Position numbers and translations under genes: made by a program
Shown: positions 1 through 14,129 of the stretch, piece by piece
Layout of the letters: the number at the start of each line of letters is the position of its first letter
Numbering within the stretch: the stretch's first letter is position 1
The notes under the pieces: generated by a model
Told to the model about the DNA's origin: nothing
Database searches by the model: none
The model's input: only the letters and a program-made list of their open reading frames with translations
Assembly: GCA_914767715.1 (NCBI GenBank)
Contig: OU612075.1
Coordinates: 20,088,001 to 20,152,000 of the forward strand
Length of the DNA stretch: 64,000 bases
Source of the DNA: Membranipora membranacea
Lineage: Eukaryota > Bryozoa > Gymnolaemata > Cheilostomatida > Membraniporidae
Direction of reading: 5' to 3'

Positions 1-600
1 TAGCCTCATATCTGTTATCTCATAAGGGTGGGCACTACATATCCCCAAACTAGTCTCAATCGCATGCAGAAGTTGAATTGGCAAAATGTAAACAAGGTCG
101 TAAGATCTTTGTGAAATGGAATAAGTATGTTTTGAAGAATGTAAAACCCAAATACAAAACAAGTAAATACATATTGGTGTTGAATTCCATCTGATATATG
201 ACAAAAGGACCTGATGAATGTTGCAAGACAAGGTCTCTGTCTTGTTCCTTATAAAGCAACAATAGATGAATAGATTTATCATCGTTTGCAATTTCCTGTT
301 TATCCTAGCAGGTGAACCATTAGAATTTAACACGAGATGTTTTGTATTGTCTGTCTTGACTAATCTATAAATATCCAATAATTCAATAATCATTGGAACT
401 TTGAGCGAGTTACTTGTATCGTTTCAAAACAAGCTGCAATTGTGCAGCTTAAAGGGGGTGGTGGGGGAGGATTTTCTATCACTGGTCAAGTTACCAAATT
501 GACAGATCTAAGCATACATAGCATAAAACATCATAATATTATCATCTCAGCAAAAAAACGACATTGAAATCATCAGGTTCATATATAATATGTAATAACA
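1..600. other. Intergenic, nothing recognised
   Basis: AT-rich sequence with a G-run (GGGGGTGGTGGGGGAGG near 454). The small minus-strand frame has no supporting signal. Confidence 0.5.
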
Positions 601-3600
601 AGATGAGCTTAGGATTAATGGGATCAAGACTACCAGTTACGTAAACATTCTCTTTTGTTAAAAGAAAATCTGATGATTAAAATACCATAAGCTGATTTTC
701 CAACATCATTATTATAATTGATAAATTATCATCACTATGAACTGTGTTAATGACATAGATGACGCATAGGAATGTTGTCGCAACATGGTACTAAAAAGAA
801 ATTCCCCACATTTTTTGTTATAATTCCGTGGGATTAAGTAGGAGAGAGCCGCAACTCTGACCACCCAATTGCCATTTAGCTAGCTTTGCCAAATTTTATA
901 CCCATCACTGATTCATTGAGAATTTCTGAAACCGAATCTTAGCTGGCTATTTCTATATTTATACTTGCTAAGATTAAACAGCAGAAAACTACATCAGCCA
1001 TTACTGATCAAAATAAAAAAAGGCCAAGTGAGAAATAAGTTAGTTGAGATGAGGATTGACCTGCTAATTGTGTATCTGGTCTAGGTCAGGTCTTCATGGG
1101 GCAGTCCCATCTCACATGCGAACCCCAACAACGAGCAAAATATTCAGTCGAACTCAAAATCCCTGAATTTCTCATCATACATCATCCTATCTGCAGGAAT
1201 TTCTAATAGACTCTGTTAGCTTGAAACATCATCCGAATCTCAGCAAGCCGTGCCAAATACCATGAAATCCCTGAAAACTCACCATTCAGTACACAGACTT
1301 CATCTGTTTGTGTGTCACTATCCCAACTGTCACATGATTATAGCGTGATGTTCAAGCACAACACCATTCATTCCACACTCATGCCATACCAACATGTGAC
1401 AACGACAACAACAAGTGTCCCCTTTGACAGAGTTTTAGTCATCTGTCAGGTTTTTGGGAAATCCTAAATGATGCATGATGACAACATAATGTGTCATCGC
1501 ACTGGTATAATAATTGTAAATCTTATAATCGGGTTGGTTGGACCTTGCAATGCAAAATATAAACTGGTTAATAGTTGGAATGTTGCTACGATACTTTTAG
1601 TCCTTTCTAGTGCCATCTTGTTGCAAAAACTTGAAGCAGCACAGAGAAGTGAGAGATTAGTCTATCAGTACCCTATCTTATTCTGGCATTGAAAGAGTAT
1701 ATGCTCGTAGTCTTTTACTTCATATTGACAGAGCATCCATTTATTGTGCGTAGCTGTTTGATTGAAATTTAAGAAATATTCCATGCTAGATCTGATCTAA
1801 ATGTTGTGACCAATAGTGATCACTAGGAGGGGTTTGTTCCTCAACCATCTCACAGTTGGTCCTCCTTATCAACTGTCTTTTTGATGCAGCAATGTTTAAT
1901 ATATCATTAACTAAAGTGATTGCTAATGTTATGTACCCTGAGACACCAGGAGAATTAGCAAACATCTGATTTATCACACTAATAATTTGCTTGTTGTGTA
2001 GGTCAACAAGGGGGATAGAAATTACCACCCCACCATGCCTATAACCATACTAACTTTTCTTCTTGTGAAGTAACTTAACCACATGTGATTCATAGGGAGG
2101 AAGCAATGTTGCACTTGCGGAACTGATTACACTTTATTACCATGTTGATAGTTTTGCTTTATTTCACTTATTGCAAGGCTAATCCTTTAATTGCCAGGGA
2201 TTAAATTCGCACCCAACTAGATGGTAAAACATCACAAGCGGAAACTTCCATTCTCATCAATTATGGAAATAATTTTGGTGAATTATGGCGCTGATGGCGA
2301 GTAGGTTGTTGCCAGATACCATAACAAACAAATCTAGGAGAACCCTAGTAGCTTATCACACCAGTCTGTCGCTGAACTCATACAACAAGTCTATGTCTCA
2401 TGCAAATCACCACATCCTTTGGTCTATGCCCTCTGGCAGCGACACGACCACCTAAGAAGAGCATCTCTAAGTTCTCAGGCCGTTAAACATTGCATCATGA
2501 ATAATAAACCTAGAAAACCACTCAGCACGTTTAATGCCGCAAAAAGCTGAAAGCATGGTGCTCATAGGGCAATAGTAAAAAAAACAAGCACTTTCTAGCG
2601 AACTTTCAAAATATACAAAAACAGAAAGAGTCTTTCTATCACTGAATAACAGATACAGTACATCAAGGAGTTAAAGACAACTCCCTGAGTACATGCAAAA
2701 AAGCTGAAAGCTTGTAACAACCAATCCTGAATTCATGGTACTGTCTCTTCATAATACCCTCAAGCTATCCCTGCTGCAATTAGGCGGCTGCCAAATCAGT
2801 TAAACTAAATGTCACTTGTATTGGTGCTACCTGATCAACTTGTTTTTCCGGATTTGTCCTTGATGAACTTTTCGACTTCCTCATTATCTTTCGTGGTTGT
2901 GTGTTTTAAAAAAGTGTGTCCCAAGGCCTTTGATACAGCAAAGCGTATGACTGCATAACGCTCATTCATGTGTGCACATTGTCTACCCCATGTGTTTGAA
3001 ATTGTGATGGAACATGGATACAAAAAATAAGACTCTATCTGGCGCTGATCCATCATTAATACTCTGTTCTTTTATCCACGACTGAACTCTAATCTCACTG
3101 CACTAGGACATCTATCCCCACCATTGTGTTTCAACACACCAGTGTCAAACTCATCTGCCTCTGCCTATGTAATCATTGACTCGCTTTGCCACCTAACCTA
3201 GCTTTGAAGGGGAATTCGAATGGGGATCAAAATTAGGATCGAGAATGCCCAGTGGTTGAATTACAGTTAGACTTGCTGAGCAATGCAGCTCTTCCTACTC
3301 TGGGATTGCTTTTATGGTCACCATTTTGTCGTAGATTCCTAGAATGTCGCTACTTTTTGAACTGTCAGAAATAAAAATTCAGGTCTACTATTTGCTAGGA
3401 TATTATTTGTTCTGATGGTGAGGCTGGTTTGCAGTCATAATATGATATGACATAACATGAATTATGTTGGCTCTGATTTGACTGTTAGTTGAAGGAGTTC
3501 TTAATCCCTTGATATCCCTGTCTTAGTGACACATCGGTAAAAAATCTCTACTTTAATATTGAGTCCAGGGTTTAATAGTGCAAAAAAAAGGTCATAACAC

Positions 3601-4270
3601 TCATTTTAAGGTCAGGACTCCACTTTTTTGCCTAAGAGTTTTTACATTTCTTCATAATTTATTTAAATTAATTAGAAATGCATCACGTCATTGCTAGCAT
3701 ATTTGGGTCTTTTCAGCTCATGCGTCTGGAAAGCACCTTTGATGTCTTCTACTGCTTGGAGCAGCATCAAAGGTTTGCTTTCATGCTTGCAACATGAATA
3801 CCGGCATGCTTTAAAAGCTAATCTTTCATAATATTAGTAGGCTAATGTAGAACCAAACAAACAAATCATTAAGTTTAAAAGTATGGAGAACTAACGTCAT
3901 CATTAAGTCCATTACATACATAAATAAGATTCTAGCAGGATAATTTAAAAGGAATTGTGGGAACAAAATCTGCTCTTCTCATGTAAGACATGATTTTAAG
4001 TAAGTCCCACAAGCCATCTAAATCCAGATATTAAAAGAACATTTAAATCATTATCTCCAGGACCACAAATGATATCCTGTCTCAGAACGGTGCGAAAGGA
4101 TGTCAAGTTTCCTGTTGTGGTGTAAATTGGTGAATTTACAAAAACTAATCGTTAACAACTTCTGGTTCCTGTGTTAGGCATTCCACATCATGAAAGTGAT
4201 ACATCACTGGCCTTTTTTGTCCTTGTTTAACAAGGTTATGGTTGTGCAAAAAAGTAGCTGCATGAAGAGA

Positions 4271-4336
4271 GGTTTCATTAGCCCTGTTCACACGGCCACG
4301 TGGCCCGTGGCCGTCTGAACGGGGCTAAGGTTTCAT
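4271..4336. mobile_element. 50-bp palindromic micro-MITE with 8-bp target duplication
   Basis: Element 4279-4328 is an almost perfect hairpin (TAGCCCTGTTCACACGG at the left, CCGTCTGAACGGGGCTA at the right). It is flanked by GGTTTCAT on both sides (4271-4278 and 4329-4336). An 8-bp duplication would fit a hAT-type transposase; this is inference. Confidence 0.8.
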
Positions 4337-4599
4337 AGTCAGATGATCTCAGGATTTATGGGACAAGACAATAGAGCTATAACTCTATGGACAAGACTAA
4401 CAGTTACATGAACGTTATTCTTATGTCAATAGAAAATCTGACTAAATAATATGATTAAAATAACGTAATCTGTTTTTCCATCACCATAATAATAGCTGAT
4501 TAGCACTGCTTGAACTCTTGTTAGTTACCTTTATGAAGTATACGAATGTCATTCGCAGCATGATACAAAAAAGATTAAAAGTGAATATCCCAGTTTTTG

Positions 4600-6735
4600 T
4601 TATAATTCCATAGGATTAAAAAGACAGAGCCACAAACCTGGCCACCCAATGGCTATTTAGCTAGCTTTACCATTATTTCATATCCATAACTGATTCATTC
4701 AGAATATCGGAAACTGATCTTTTGATGATCATTTCTTTATCTGTCTTGCCAAAATAAACAGTAGAATACAACACAAGTCATTGTCTTAGAGGAGGGGCTA
4801 TGGGTGTACTATTTTCAAATGATCTAGGTTGGGTATTTGGAGGGAAGGTGGAGTAAAAGTCATTACTGAAAAAAAAAATGCTAAGTAGCAGATTGTTCTA
4901 TATTACGAAATATGATAAAAAATTAGTTTTCTAATGTAAGGCTGTCTTTATGATGCAAGCGTAAAAGCAAACCTTTGATGCTGCTCCTTACAGTAGAAGC
5001 CACAAAAGCCGGTGCCCAGACACTTTAGCGTAATGGAACTTTATTTTATAGAGGTGACTTAATGCACTTCTATTGAATTTACATAAATGGTAAGAAATGT
5101 AAATAATAGCAATAAAATAAGTGGATCCTGGACCGTAAAATATGTGTAAAGAAACAAGTTTTTGCCCTATCAAACCCTGGAGATATCCTTACAATATAGA
5201 TTTTTACAGATCTGTCATTCTTAGGGGGACATCAAGGGCTTAAGAACTCCCTCAACTATTAAGAAAATCAGAACCTGATGTGATTCATACAAAAACTTTC
5301 TGTCAGATCTAGTTTAAGTGCTCAAACGGTGCAAGATGCTGGTAGAGGCATTTCATTATCAACCACTTTCTCCCCTGGAAAGTGGTTGATAATGAAATGC
5401 CTCTACCAGCATCTTGCACCGTTTGAGCACTTAAACTAGGGGAGAAAGTGGTTGATAATGAAATGCCTCTACCAGCATCTTGCACCGTTTGAGCACTTAA
5501 ACTATGTCAGATCAGAAAACAGTCATACCTTCAAAACAAACAATACCCTAACAAGCAATGGACCTGAAAGGTTCAGTGGCAAAGATGACAAACGATTACT
5601 GAGTCGTTAATAATTATTGGTTGAGGCGGCACAATTTCGAAACTAATGTCTGGAAACATGGCATCGTCTGGGTATTGAAGTGAGATTAAAAAAGACAATC
5701 CACAAACCCGACCACCCAATGGCCATTTAGCTAGCTTTACCATTATTTCATATCCATAACTGATTCATTCAGAATAACCATAATTGAATTTTTGATGATA
5801 ATTTCTCTATCTATACTTGCTAAAATAATCCAGAGAATACAACATAAGTAATTGCTGAATAATACAAAAACTCAGAGAAAGAAATAAGCTGGTCTTAGTC
5901 CATAAGGCTATGAGTGTACTACTTGTACATGATCCAGGTCGGGTATTTGGAGGAGAGGAGGCAGAGATAAAAGTCATTACTGATTAAAAAATGCTAAATA
6001 GCAGGATTGTTTTATGTAAGGAAATAAATGATAAAATATCAGTTCTCTAGTGTAAGGCTGGCTTCATGATGCAATCGTTAAGACAAACCTTTGATGTGGC
6101 TTCTTCAGTAGAAGCCACAAAAGGCGGTTTAACTGAATAGAACTAAATATTATAGAGGTGTTGTTATGCACTTCTATTTACTTTACATAAATCATAAAAT
6201 ATGTAAAAAATATTGATAAAAAAAGTGGATCCTTAAACCATGAAAAATGAGTGTTATGAACTAGTTGTTGCACTATTAAACTCTGGATTCATCCTCCAGT
6301 AGAGATTTTGTACCGATGTGTCACTCCCAGGGGACATCCATGGATTAAGAAACTAATAGTACAGTCAGAGCATGAGGTGTATAATGCAAATCTGATCAGA
6401 AGACAGTCATACCTCCAAAACAAACAATACCCGAGCAAGCGGTGAACCTGAAATACCTCTCGAAAATTCACAGAATAGTTACTGTCTAGGCATCTGAAAC
6501 GATACAGCAATCATGAAAGCCATGATGAAGTTAATGAGCTGCTGCGCTCAGCAAATCTATAACTGTCATTCGACCACTAGCTCAATCCTAATTTTTATCC
6601 TGTCACATCCAATCCTAGGTTTGGGGGTAAAGATGACAAATGATTACTGAGTTTTTAATAATTATTGTTTGAGGCGGCACAATTTCAAAACCAATTTGTC
6701 GAAACATAGCATTGTCTGGGTGCAGTGAGTGTACC
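4600..6735. repeat. Tandem duplication of about 1.05 kb
   Basis: Unit one (about 4,600-5,670) and unit two (about 5,690-6,735) share, in order, CACCCAATGGC-ATTTAGCTAGCTTTACC, the AAACCTTTGATG block, CAGTCATACCT-CAAAACAAACAATACC and TTGAGGCGGCACAATTTC. A third, partial relative covers about 600-1,050. Unit one carries a 195-bp insertion that unit two lacks. Confidence 0.75.
5301..5513. mobile_element. 195-bp foldback/MITE with 9-bp target duplication
   Basis: Element 5310-5504 starts TAGTTTAAGTGCTC and ends GAGCACTTAAACTA, so it has inverted termini. It consists of three copies of a unit of about 65 bp, the first inverted relative to the other two. TGTCAGATC flanks both sides (5301-5309 and 5505-5513). 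The paralogous sequence near 6,385-6,400 has a single uninterrupted ATCTGATCAG, acting as an empty site. A 9-bp duplication fits Mutator-like or Merlin-like transposases; no coding capacity is present. Confidence 0.9.
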
Positions 6736-7373
6736 AGTGTACCAGTACTTAAGCTGTAGGTATGAGAACCAGTGGTAATGAAGGGTGAGCAACCCATGGA
6801 ACTTTACCAGATAGAGACCAGAGTTTTGTAGACATGTTCGCCTACATACCTACACAAATACAAACAGCAACTCGTCGTGTATGCGGGGTTTAGTTTTTAT
6901 ACAGTCACATGTTTTACGGTACCAACTGCAATACCTTGAGGGGCACGTTACCAGCGAGGCCTTGAGTTACACGTTGAAAAAACACACCACCCTTAATATA
7001 CGAGGAAGTGAGGAAGTTCATCAAGGACAAAACGGGGAAAACAAGCTGATCAGGTAGCACTCGCTACAAGCACTGATACGAATGCATGAAAATGTATATC
7101 ATTGAATACAGCTGACATTAAGTTTTATTGATCTGCAGCAGCCCGATAACAGCGAGATAGCTTGAAGGTATTGTGAAGTAATGCTTTCATGAATATGAGA
7201 TATTTTTTGGAGTTACATGTACTGTATCAATTGCTGCTGATTTGTTCGTTTATTGAGTGACAAAAAAAAGTTTGTTTACATTGGTAGTATAAAACACACA
7301 AACCTTTTATCTGGAAGCGAGGCTTGTCATTTGTATTGTGTAGTGTTATTGGACTATGAAGACCTTTTAATTT

Positions 7374-7402
7374 AATTGATTGATTGATTGATTGATTGAT
7401 AA
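7374..7402. repeat. (TTGA)n microsatellite
   Basis: About six to seven TTGA/GATT tetranucleotide units. Confidence 0.85.
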
Positions 7403-10400
7403 TGTATTGATGTATTCAGCGGTTTACCAGTTTGCATACATTCAAGATTATGTTTGGAAGTAAAGTATGACTGACCTCTATAGAACGCTGAGATGCTCCC
7501 CTTAGATTTGCTGCTGTTTACAGGGGTATGGACCAGACCCAAGGGTGTGTTACTATCACATACTTAAAACTATACTATTATTATTATAGAGATATCTGCT
7601 ATGGTACGTGGCAACAACCTACTCGCCAACTGCAACAAAAATCGTCCAAATTATTCCCACTTGTAAAGTTTCACCATGTTATCTGGTACATCAGAGTGAG
7701 AGTATCATGGTTATCAAAATTAATCCTTTTGCATAAAAAGATTAGCAACTGCAGCAAAATTTTGCCGTGGAATTTTGTTCCTATATATTCCCCTAAAATA
7801 AAACCAACAACAGTAATAGAATTTGATTAGTTCCGCAAGTGCAACTTTGCTTCCTTCCTCTGAATCTTGTGTGGTTAGCTTACTTCACCACTAAGAATGC
7901 TTGGCATGCCAAAATGGTAATTTTCATCCCCTATTAAATCTATGCTGTGTACAAATTATTCCCAATTATTCCATGTGATCAATCTGATCTTTGCTAATTT
8001 TCGTGGTGTCTCAGTGTGAGTATTATATGAAATCACTTTAATTCACGATCTATTAGGCAATGATGTAGTGAATATAAAATTGGTAAGGAGGACCAATTGT
8101 GAGATGTTTGAGGAAGAAAACCCCTACAGTGTTATCTGTTATGGGTCACAAGGTTAGGTGTCACGTGTTTTGGATCAGATCCAGTACAGAACAGTGTTAT
8201 AAATTTTTATTAAACAGCTATACAAAATAATGGAATCTCGGTCAACAAAAAGGAAAACTATTATAGGGGCATACTCTCTCCATGCAAGACTAGGCTTGGG
8301 TACCTTTCTGCTAATCTCTTCTGTTACACTGTCTGTGCTGCTTGAGGCAAAATTTTGCAACAAAATGGCATCACTGAGGACTAAAAAGAATCTTAGAGAC
8401 ATCGCAACTATTTTGCATTCTAAGGTCCAACGAATCATTAAGAACTTTACAATTATTATTTACAGTTTGCAACGACAAATCACATGGTCATCATGCATCC
8501 CAACAACCTGACAGTCATGAAGGATGACTAAAGCTCTGTCAAAGGGGCGCCTGCTGTTCTAGCTGTCACTTGTTTGTATGGTATGATAGTGATGTGGAAG
8601 GAGTTTTATTTGAACATCTCATTATAATCATGTGACTGTTATGATAGTGACAAACATACTTACTCAGTCTGTGCAATGAGATTCCATAACATTTCCAGCG
8701 AGCAAGAACATCATGATCATTGCGTCCATTACATACATCAATGACATGATAACAGGATATTATCAAAGGTGTTGTGGCCACAAAATATGTTCAGCCCTTG
8801 CCCGACATGACTTCTAGCAAGACCCTTGAGCCATATTGATCACGATGAGATAAGAGCATTTAAATCCTGAGACTCTCCAGGATCTTACATTGTATCCATT
8901 TCCATATTTACGCTGTCAAAACTGTGTCAAAGGCTATGGTAACGAGTTTTCGGTTTTGCTGTAAATTGATAAATTTTCAATGGAACTAAGTGTTTCCTGT
9001 GTCTCATTTTTCACATCATTCGATGCAATACGTAGCTGGCATTATCGTATTTCTTTAGCAAGATAATGGTTGGGGTATGATGTCTTGATGTCCTGTCAAG
9101 GACGCCCAAATCAATCCAAGCTTGTCTTTGGGAAGGTCAGGAAGACAATACGCTCATTGCTAATTTGTGTCTGCTGTTTGAATACGTAGGGCAACAGTGT
9201 TTTCAAAACTCCTGCAGCACATGCACTGAGTGCAGCCTTAGCAAGAATTGACAGTTTCTATTTTTTTCTGTCAAATGTTTTGCCTGATTTGATCAGTCAA
9301 GTCAGCTACTTGTCAGCTACTTGTCAGCTCATGAGACCTAGCGACATGTTCCATATTTTATGTGGACTGATACATGGCAAAAATATTTCAATGACACTGA
9401 AAATATATTGACAATGAGTTCAAATAAATGAGTTCCATTAAATTTTGCGAAATCCTATCCGATAAACATGGAGCCGCTAAAAAGCCATTTATTCTTTCAT
9501 TCATTTATCAAGTCAGGAGTTGTTCCCTCCCATGACAGGGTTGTGCAACTCTCGCGAATTTTGAAAGCTGCCAACATGTCATACATGCATAAATACATAA
9601 GCATGTAGAGATGCAGCAGATATGTGCATCTATCATGTCATACTGTTTACGGTCTTAATGACGGCCGGATTCCTTTGTTCCTGCTCCATTCACTAACACT
9701 TGAAAAAACTGACATTTTCATTCAGTAAATACTAAGCAATAGGGCAATGTTAAAGGATTATGGTTTCCATACGTAATCCAAATGATTCAGGTAAAGCAAC
9801 CTCTCATCTAAAACCAAGACGCTGTGAATAGATTTTCTTTGATTCCACACATGTTAAAAGGCCTGGCTGAAAAATGTGTGCAACTTGCACAAAATTACCT
9901 GCAGTCAGATTGTGCTGCAACTGCAGCATCCATAAATGTGAACCTTATGTATGCATGTTATCTTATTTGATGACAGTAAAACTATCAGTATGTTTTAATT
10001 CGTATTGGTGTATTGTAAAAGCATTTCTCACTGCTGCGTCTTGCACGTGCATAGCTGCGTGAATGTGAGCTGTTGTTGAGTGATCAATTGCCAGGAGGGC
10101 GTTTTTTCTTTCTCAAGTGCAGGATTGAGAGGAATGTTCTTGGAAAACAAGGCCCCTGCTGGTACTTATTTTGCACAATTGACCTAAATTTTCAAATCAA
10201 TCATGGTCTGATACGTTCACACGTCAACACTGGTATTTGTGCAATTGCATATTGCTTGCAATTCTGACAATTCGGATGAATTAACTTAAAAAATTACGCG
10301 TTGCGCTTCCCCAAATTTCTCTCCTCCACCCCTGCCTGTACTGTTGGCTAAGCTGTACATGTTTTCCTAGAAAACAGCTGAGTAAATATGATGGTCAGTG

Positions 10401-11559
10401 GGCTGATTCACCTACTCTCTTCACCAGCTCCAAGTGTATTTTTAGATCATTATTGTTTTCCTTGTTTGCGGTGTGACAGGTTTGCATGCAACACAGGACT
10501 ATAACCCTGACACTCCCACGAATATTACGCCTGTTTTTCTGTCTTTAATACAATAACAATCTTCTTAACAGACATTTTCATGCACTCCGAAGACAAAACA
10601 CAGAATCCCAGACCAAGTTTCAAGCCAATGAACTAAGACATGCCTTACTTTCTGCAACCTGAAAATGAACAGCGCAATGGTCCTCAGAGATGGCAGCACA
10701 CCTGTGTTTGTGCTATGCCATTTAAATTGTACACCTTAGGGTATCTGCTGTGTGGAAAACGCTGTGCTGCAGTTGTTGACTCAAAACTTGTGCAGTCCGT
10801 TGCACGTGCTATGAACATGGCAATACTGAAGTTAAGTAGCATAGTATTCGAAAAACCAAGTTGTTACATGCACCAGCTAAAACAGCCAAAAATAATAGTT
10901 TTATGCATAAAAACAAAGTCACATCGAACAAATATACTACAATAATCTTTGAATGATGTTTTATAATATTTTTCTCGATCTCCAATTTTTTCTTCCCTTG
11001 TCTCTTTCTGTCCCTCATTGATATTGTAATGGTTGACAATCTATGTTTAACTAGGCCATTGATTTTATGGTTCATCACTATGGCTGGTCTTTGTAGCAAT
11101 ATTTCTTTTTAAATAAATCCTCTTTGGCACACTTTAACCTCCATTTCTCGAACTTCAGTTTTCGATAAGGCTCGCAAAACTAAATGTGGCAACAAATAGA
11201 TATAGTGCACTGAAAGTTATCACTGACTAGGTTTGAAAAGATATTGGCTGTTTAATAAACAAAGAAGCTGGCGCACCGTTTACAACCGAACCATATTGTG
11301 AGCGTGTGTCTGTAGGCGTGTACACAGTGAAGGGAAAGTGTGTGGGAATCTTTACTGATACAATTACGAAATCAACCTAATTAGTACAACTGCTTCTCAA
11401 GTCATGGTTTTTACTTGATTCTCTAAATGTTGCGTAGGAGGGCCATTGGGTTCCCATAAGAGTAATGTCACGATGCCGCAAGCCACTGTTGACAAATACT
11501 CTGTTACTTTGGTTTATAAAACAACCCTACCAACAAGCCGCTCCTCACATCGGTGTTTC

Positions 11560-12260
11560 GCAATTCAGATAGATTTGCGCCTAGGTATGCATTTTCTAAA
11601 TAAAAATGGTGATTCTCAGATATGATTATAATCCCTGTCGACTGATTTGCATATAATCTGGATAATATCATTGACTCAAGGGAGAGAAAATTGAATTTCT
11701 GACGCTGCTGCTGTTTGCACGTGCACAGCAGCATGTGTGTGAGCTGTTGTTGAGTGAGGAGTTGAGAGGGCATTAACCCCTCTACACAGTGGTGGATTAT
11801 GGAGTGGTGGAGCTTTTGTAACACCCCCTCCCTCCATTTTATAAAGTTTCCATCATCCACAACAGTTGATACACAGTTGATACACAGTTGATACACATAG
11901 TCATCCCTAAATTATAGCTATTGTTTTACAAACGAACTAATTGAGGTATAATAGACTTTTAATAATATTTTGGCAATTCTCCTCAAAGGTTTTTTTCCCC
12001 TTTGCCTCCATCCACTTCCTCTTCCTGCTTGGAAAATTTGGTCTGTTTATTTTGTGATGTGAGCGATTGAGACATTTAATGGCTAATAATCTACAATATT
12101 ATGTCAAGAACAATCTAGATCAAAACAGATCCATCTAAGCTGCAATGCGATGATTGTCTCGCATGCAATGCAAGTCTGTCACTCCAAAATTCCCAGGGTT
12201 GTATGTCTATAAACTGCACGGTGTATTTTATGTTTTCATATGCAGATAAGCTGATAACTT
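11560..12260 (+). repeat. Dispersed repeat of about 700 bp, copy 1
   Basis: Contains, in order, CTGGATAAT-TCA--GACTCAAGG, the hairpin module GCTGCTGTTTGCACGTGCACAGCAGC, GTGAGCTGTTGTTGAGTGAGGAGTTGAG, a CACTTCCTCTTCCT block, GTTTATTTTGTGA and AGCTGCAATG. The CACGTG core is at about 11,718. Confidence 0.7.
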
Positions 12261-13684
12261 AAACAGAGAGACAGAACAACTCCATCATCTCTGCATCAAT
12301 ACCATTATGGGGCTCTTTTTTAGGCATTGACTAAATTTGGGTATGGGTTTGCTTTGACCATGGAGTTCTTTTGTGCGGATTATAATGGGTCAATTAAATA
12401 CATTCAAAAAGATGATTGAAGATTGACATTAAAATTATATATATATTAGTGAGCAACTGACAATGATGACTTGTGATGTAGGGCCTAAGACTTGCAAGCA
12501 TGAGAATCAATAAAGTCTGTCACATTTTATTTTACAATAATTCTGAATATAATATTGCAGGTGAACAAGCCCACTCAAATTGCCAAGTTACTAATTCCCA
12601 AGCCGTAAAAATACACCAATGGTCACCACTCAACAACACCCCACACTGATGATGCCATGCACGTGTAGAAGTGTAAGAGATTGTGTGCCCTCCCACGAGT
12701 CTATGAATTTATCCAGATTCATAAAAAATGTGTTAAATTTTAGTCTCAGAGACCATCATTCGGTTAGGCCTATCAGAAGAACTTCCAACACTAATAAAAT
12801 CTTAGTGGTTGTGTATTGCCTGTATTGATATTTTCAGGAAGCTCTAAACACACAAGACTACTGATGAGGCCTTGCGTTTCCATAATCTACTAGTATTTCA
12901 GCCCCAAACATGAGGTTCAGTACTATAGCCTCTCATAGGCGATGGTCTTTGGAAAACACCCCATTTTTTCTCAAAAGTTAATTCATATATATGCATATTA
13001 ACCAAGTTTTGATTAACATTACCATCAACGGTTGATGGCCCATAGCCGGATAAATCACTAGTCATGACCTATTTCAAACTAATGCTGCAAGAGTAATGGT
13101 GTCCTGTCAAAATGGGGAATGACTCCTGTAATATTAGTTAGGGACAATTGCCAGAAATTATCATAGTATCAACACAGAGCAATGACCTTGTAGAAGCATA
13201 CTGGAATGCAAACAACCGTGATGATTACCTTGGTATAATGGCAGGTACTGCGGGCTACAAATAAACTGGAGCTGAAACCGAAGACATTCAAATATCAGAC
13301 AATTTGAGATTATCATGGTTTTAGGAGCATTGTATTTTTAAATGAAATGTAAGTTTACAGGTCTACAATGGGGATGTAGTGATGAAAAAGACTATACAGG
13401 GTGTTATTCATAGTATATATACATTTTTTACACACACAAAACATAATATATACACAGAGTATTTAAACTCACAAGATTTCCCAAGATAATTGTGAATGCA
13501 ACACATTAAAATATATTTACAAAAAATGTATTTATAAGGGTGAGCTCATTTTATCAGCCAGTCATGTGTATGAAAATTTACAATGAGTAAGAAGAAATGG
13601 ATTGATGTGTAGGGGATAGAAATCACAAAACAGGGAAATTGTGAAGAAATAGGTTGGAAACGAAGAAAATATGAATAAGAAAAC

Positions 13685-14128
13685 TTATTCTTCATCCCTC
13701 TCTTGTAATGCTGCCATTCTCTGTGCTCTGTTACGATAACAAGACGATGATAAAATGTTTTTCTTGGCCTCTGGTGTCGAAACCCTGTGCCATGGCACAA
13801 TGTCTTTGGACGGAATAATTGCCAATGAACAGCCGGCATCGATGCCGTTGATAGGTGTTATCCTTAGTGTGTGATCGTCTATTTGTGTGACCTGTGGTGG
13901 TTTGAGGTTTACGTATCTCTGGCAGGTGTTACGGGAGGATTTAGAGCTCAATAACATGAAGTGATCATATCCGTTGTTATATACTTTTGCACATACAGTG
14001 ACTCTTTGCTTCCCTTCTGTTACAATGGTGAGTATACCAGATTTCTTGACATAATTGCGGTCGGTAGAGTTTTCTTTATTATCTTGTTTCTGTTCATAGA
14101 ACTTGTCTGCAAAAAGTTTTGACAGCAA
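13685..14128 (-). pseudogene. Third copy of the small-protein family, 5'-truncated
   Basis: The ORF of 147 codons keeps the central and C-terminal parts (KKSGILTIVTEGKQRVTVCA ... AALQERDEE) without stops. Homology to the other copies ends near 14,105, just upstream of the conserved KQKQ-x-N-KENS linker. The N-terminal MPPAV peptide, the 5' intron and the promoter-like region are gone, replaced by the end of a dispersed repeat starting near 14,130. The Met at 14128 (MLSKLFADKF) lies in this junction sequence. It is probably non-functional, though a new start could let it be expressed. The Trp in the last segment is retained, as PWHRV rather than SWLKV. Confidence 0.65.
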
Positions 14129-14129
14129 T

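Larger units (their letters stand above)
1290..8680. repeat. Large diverged inverted repeat, arms about 1.6 kb, spacer about 4.1 kb
   Basis: The left arm (about 1,290-2,880) and right arm (about 6,980-8,680) match as reverse complements with indels. Examples are GAGTAGGTTGTTGCCA (near 2,298) against TGGCAACAACCTACTC (near 7,610), GTGCTACCTGATCAACTTGT (near 2,824) against its reverse complement near 7,040, and AGTGCCATCTTGTTGCAAAA against a segment near 8,350. Boundaries are approximate. Small open frames inside the arms are not supported as genes. It may be the ends of a large non-autonomous DNA element. Confidence 0.7.

Noticed and set aside
8175-8511. Overlapping frames on both strands
   Set aside because: They lie in the right arm of the large inverted repeat; the homologous left arm does not preserve them.
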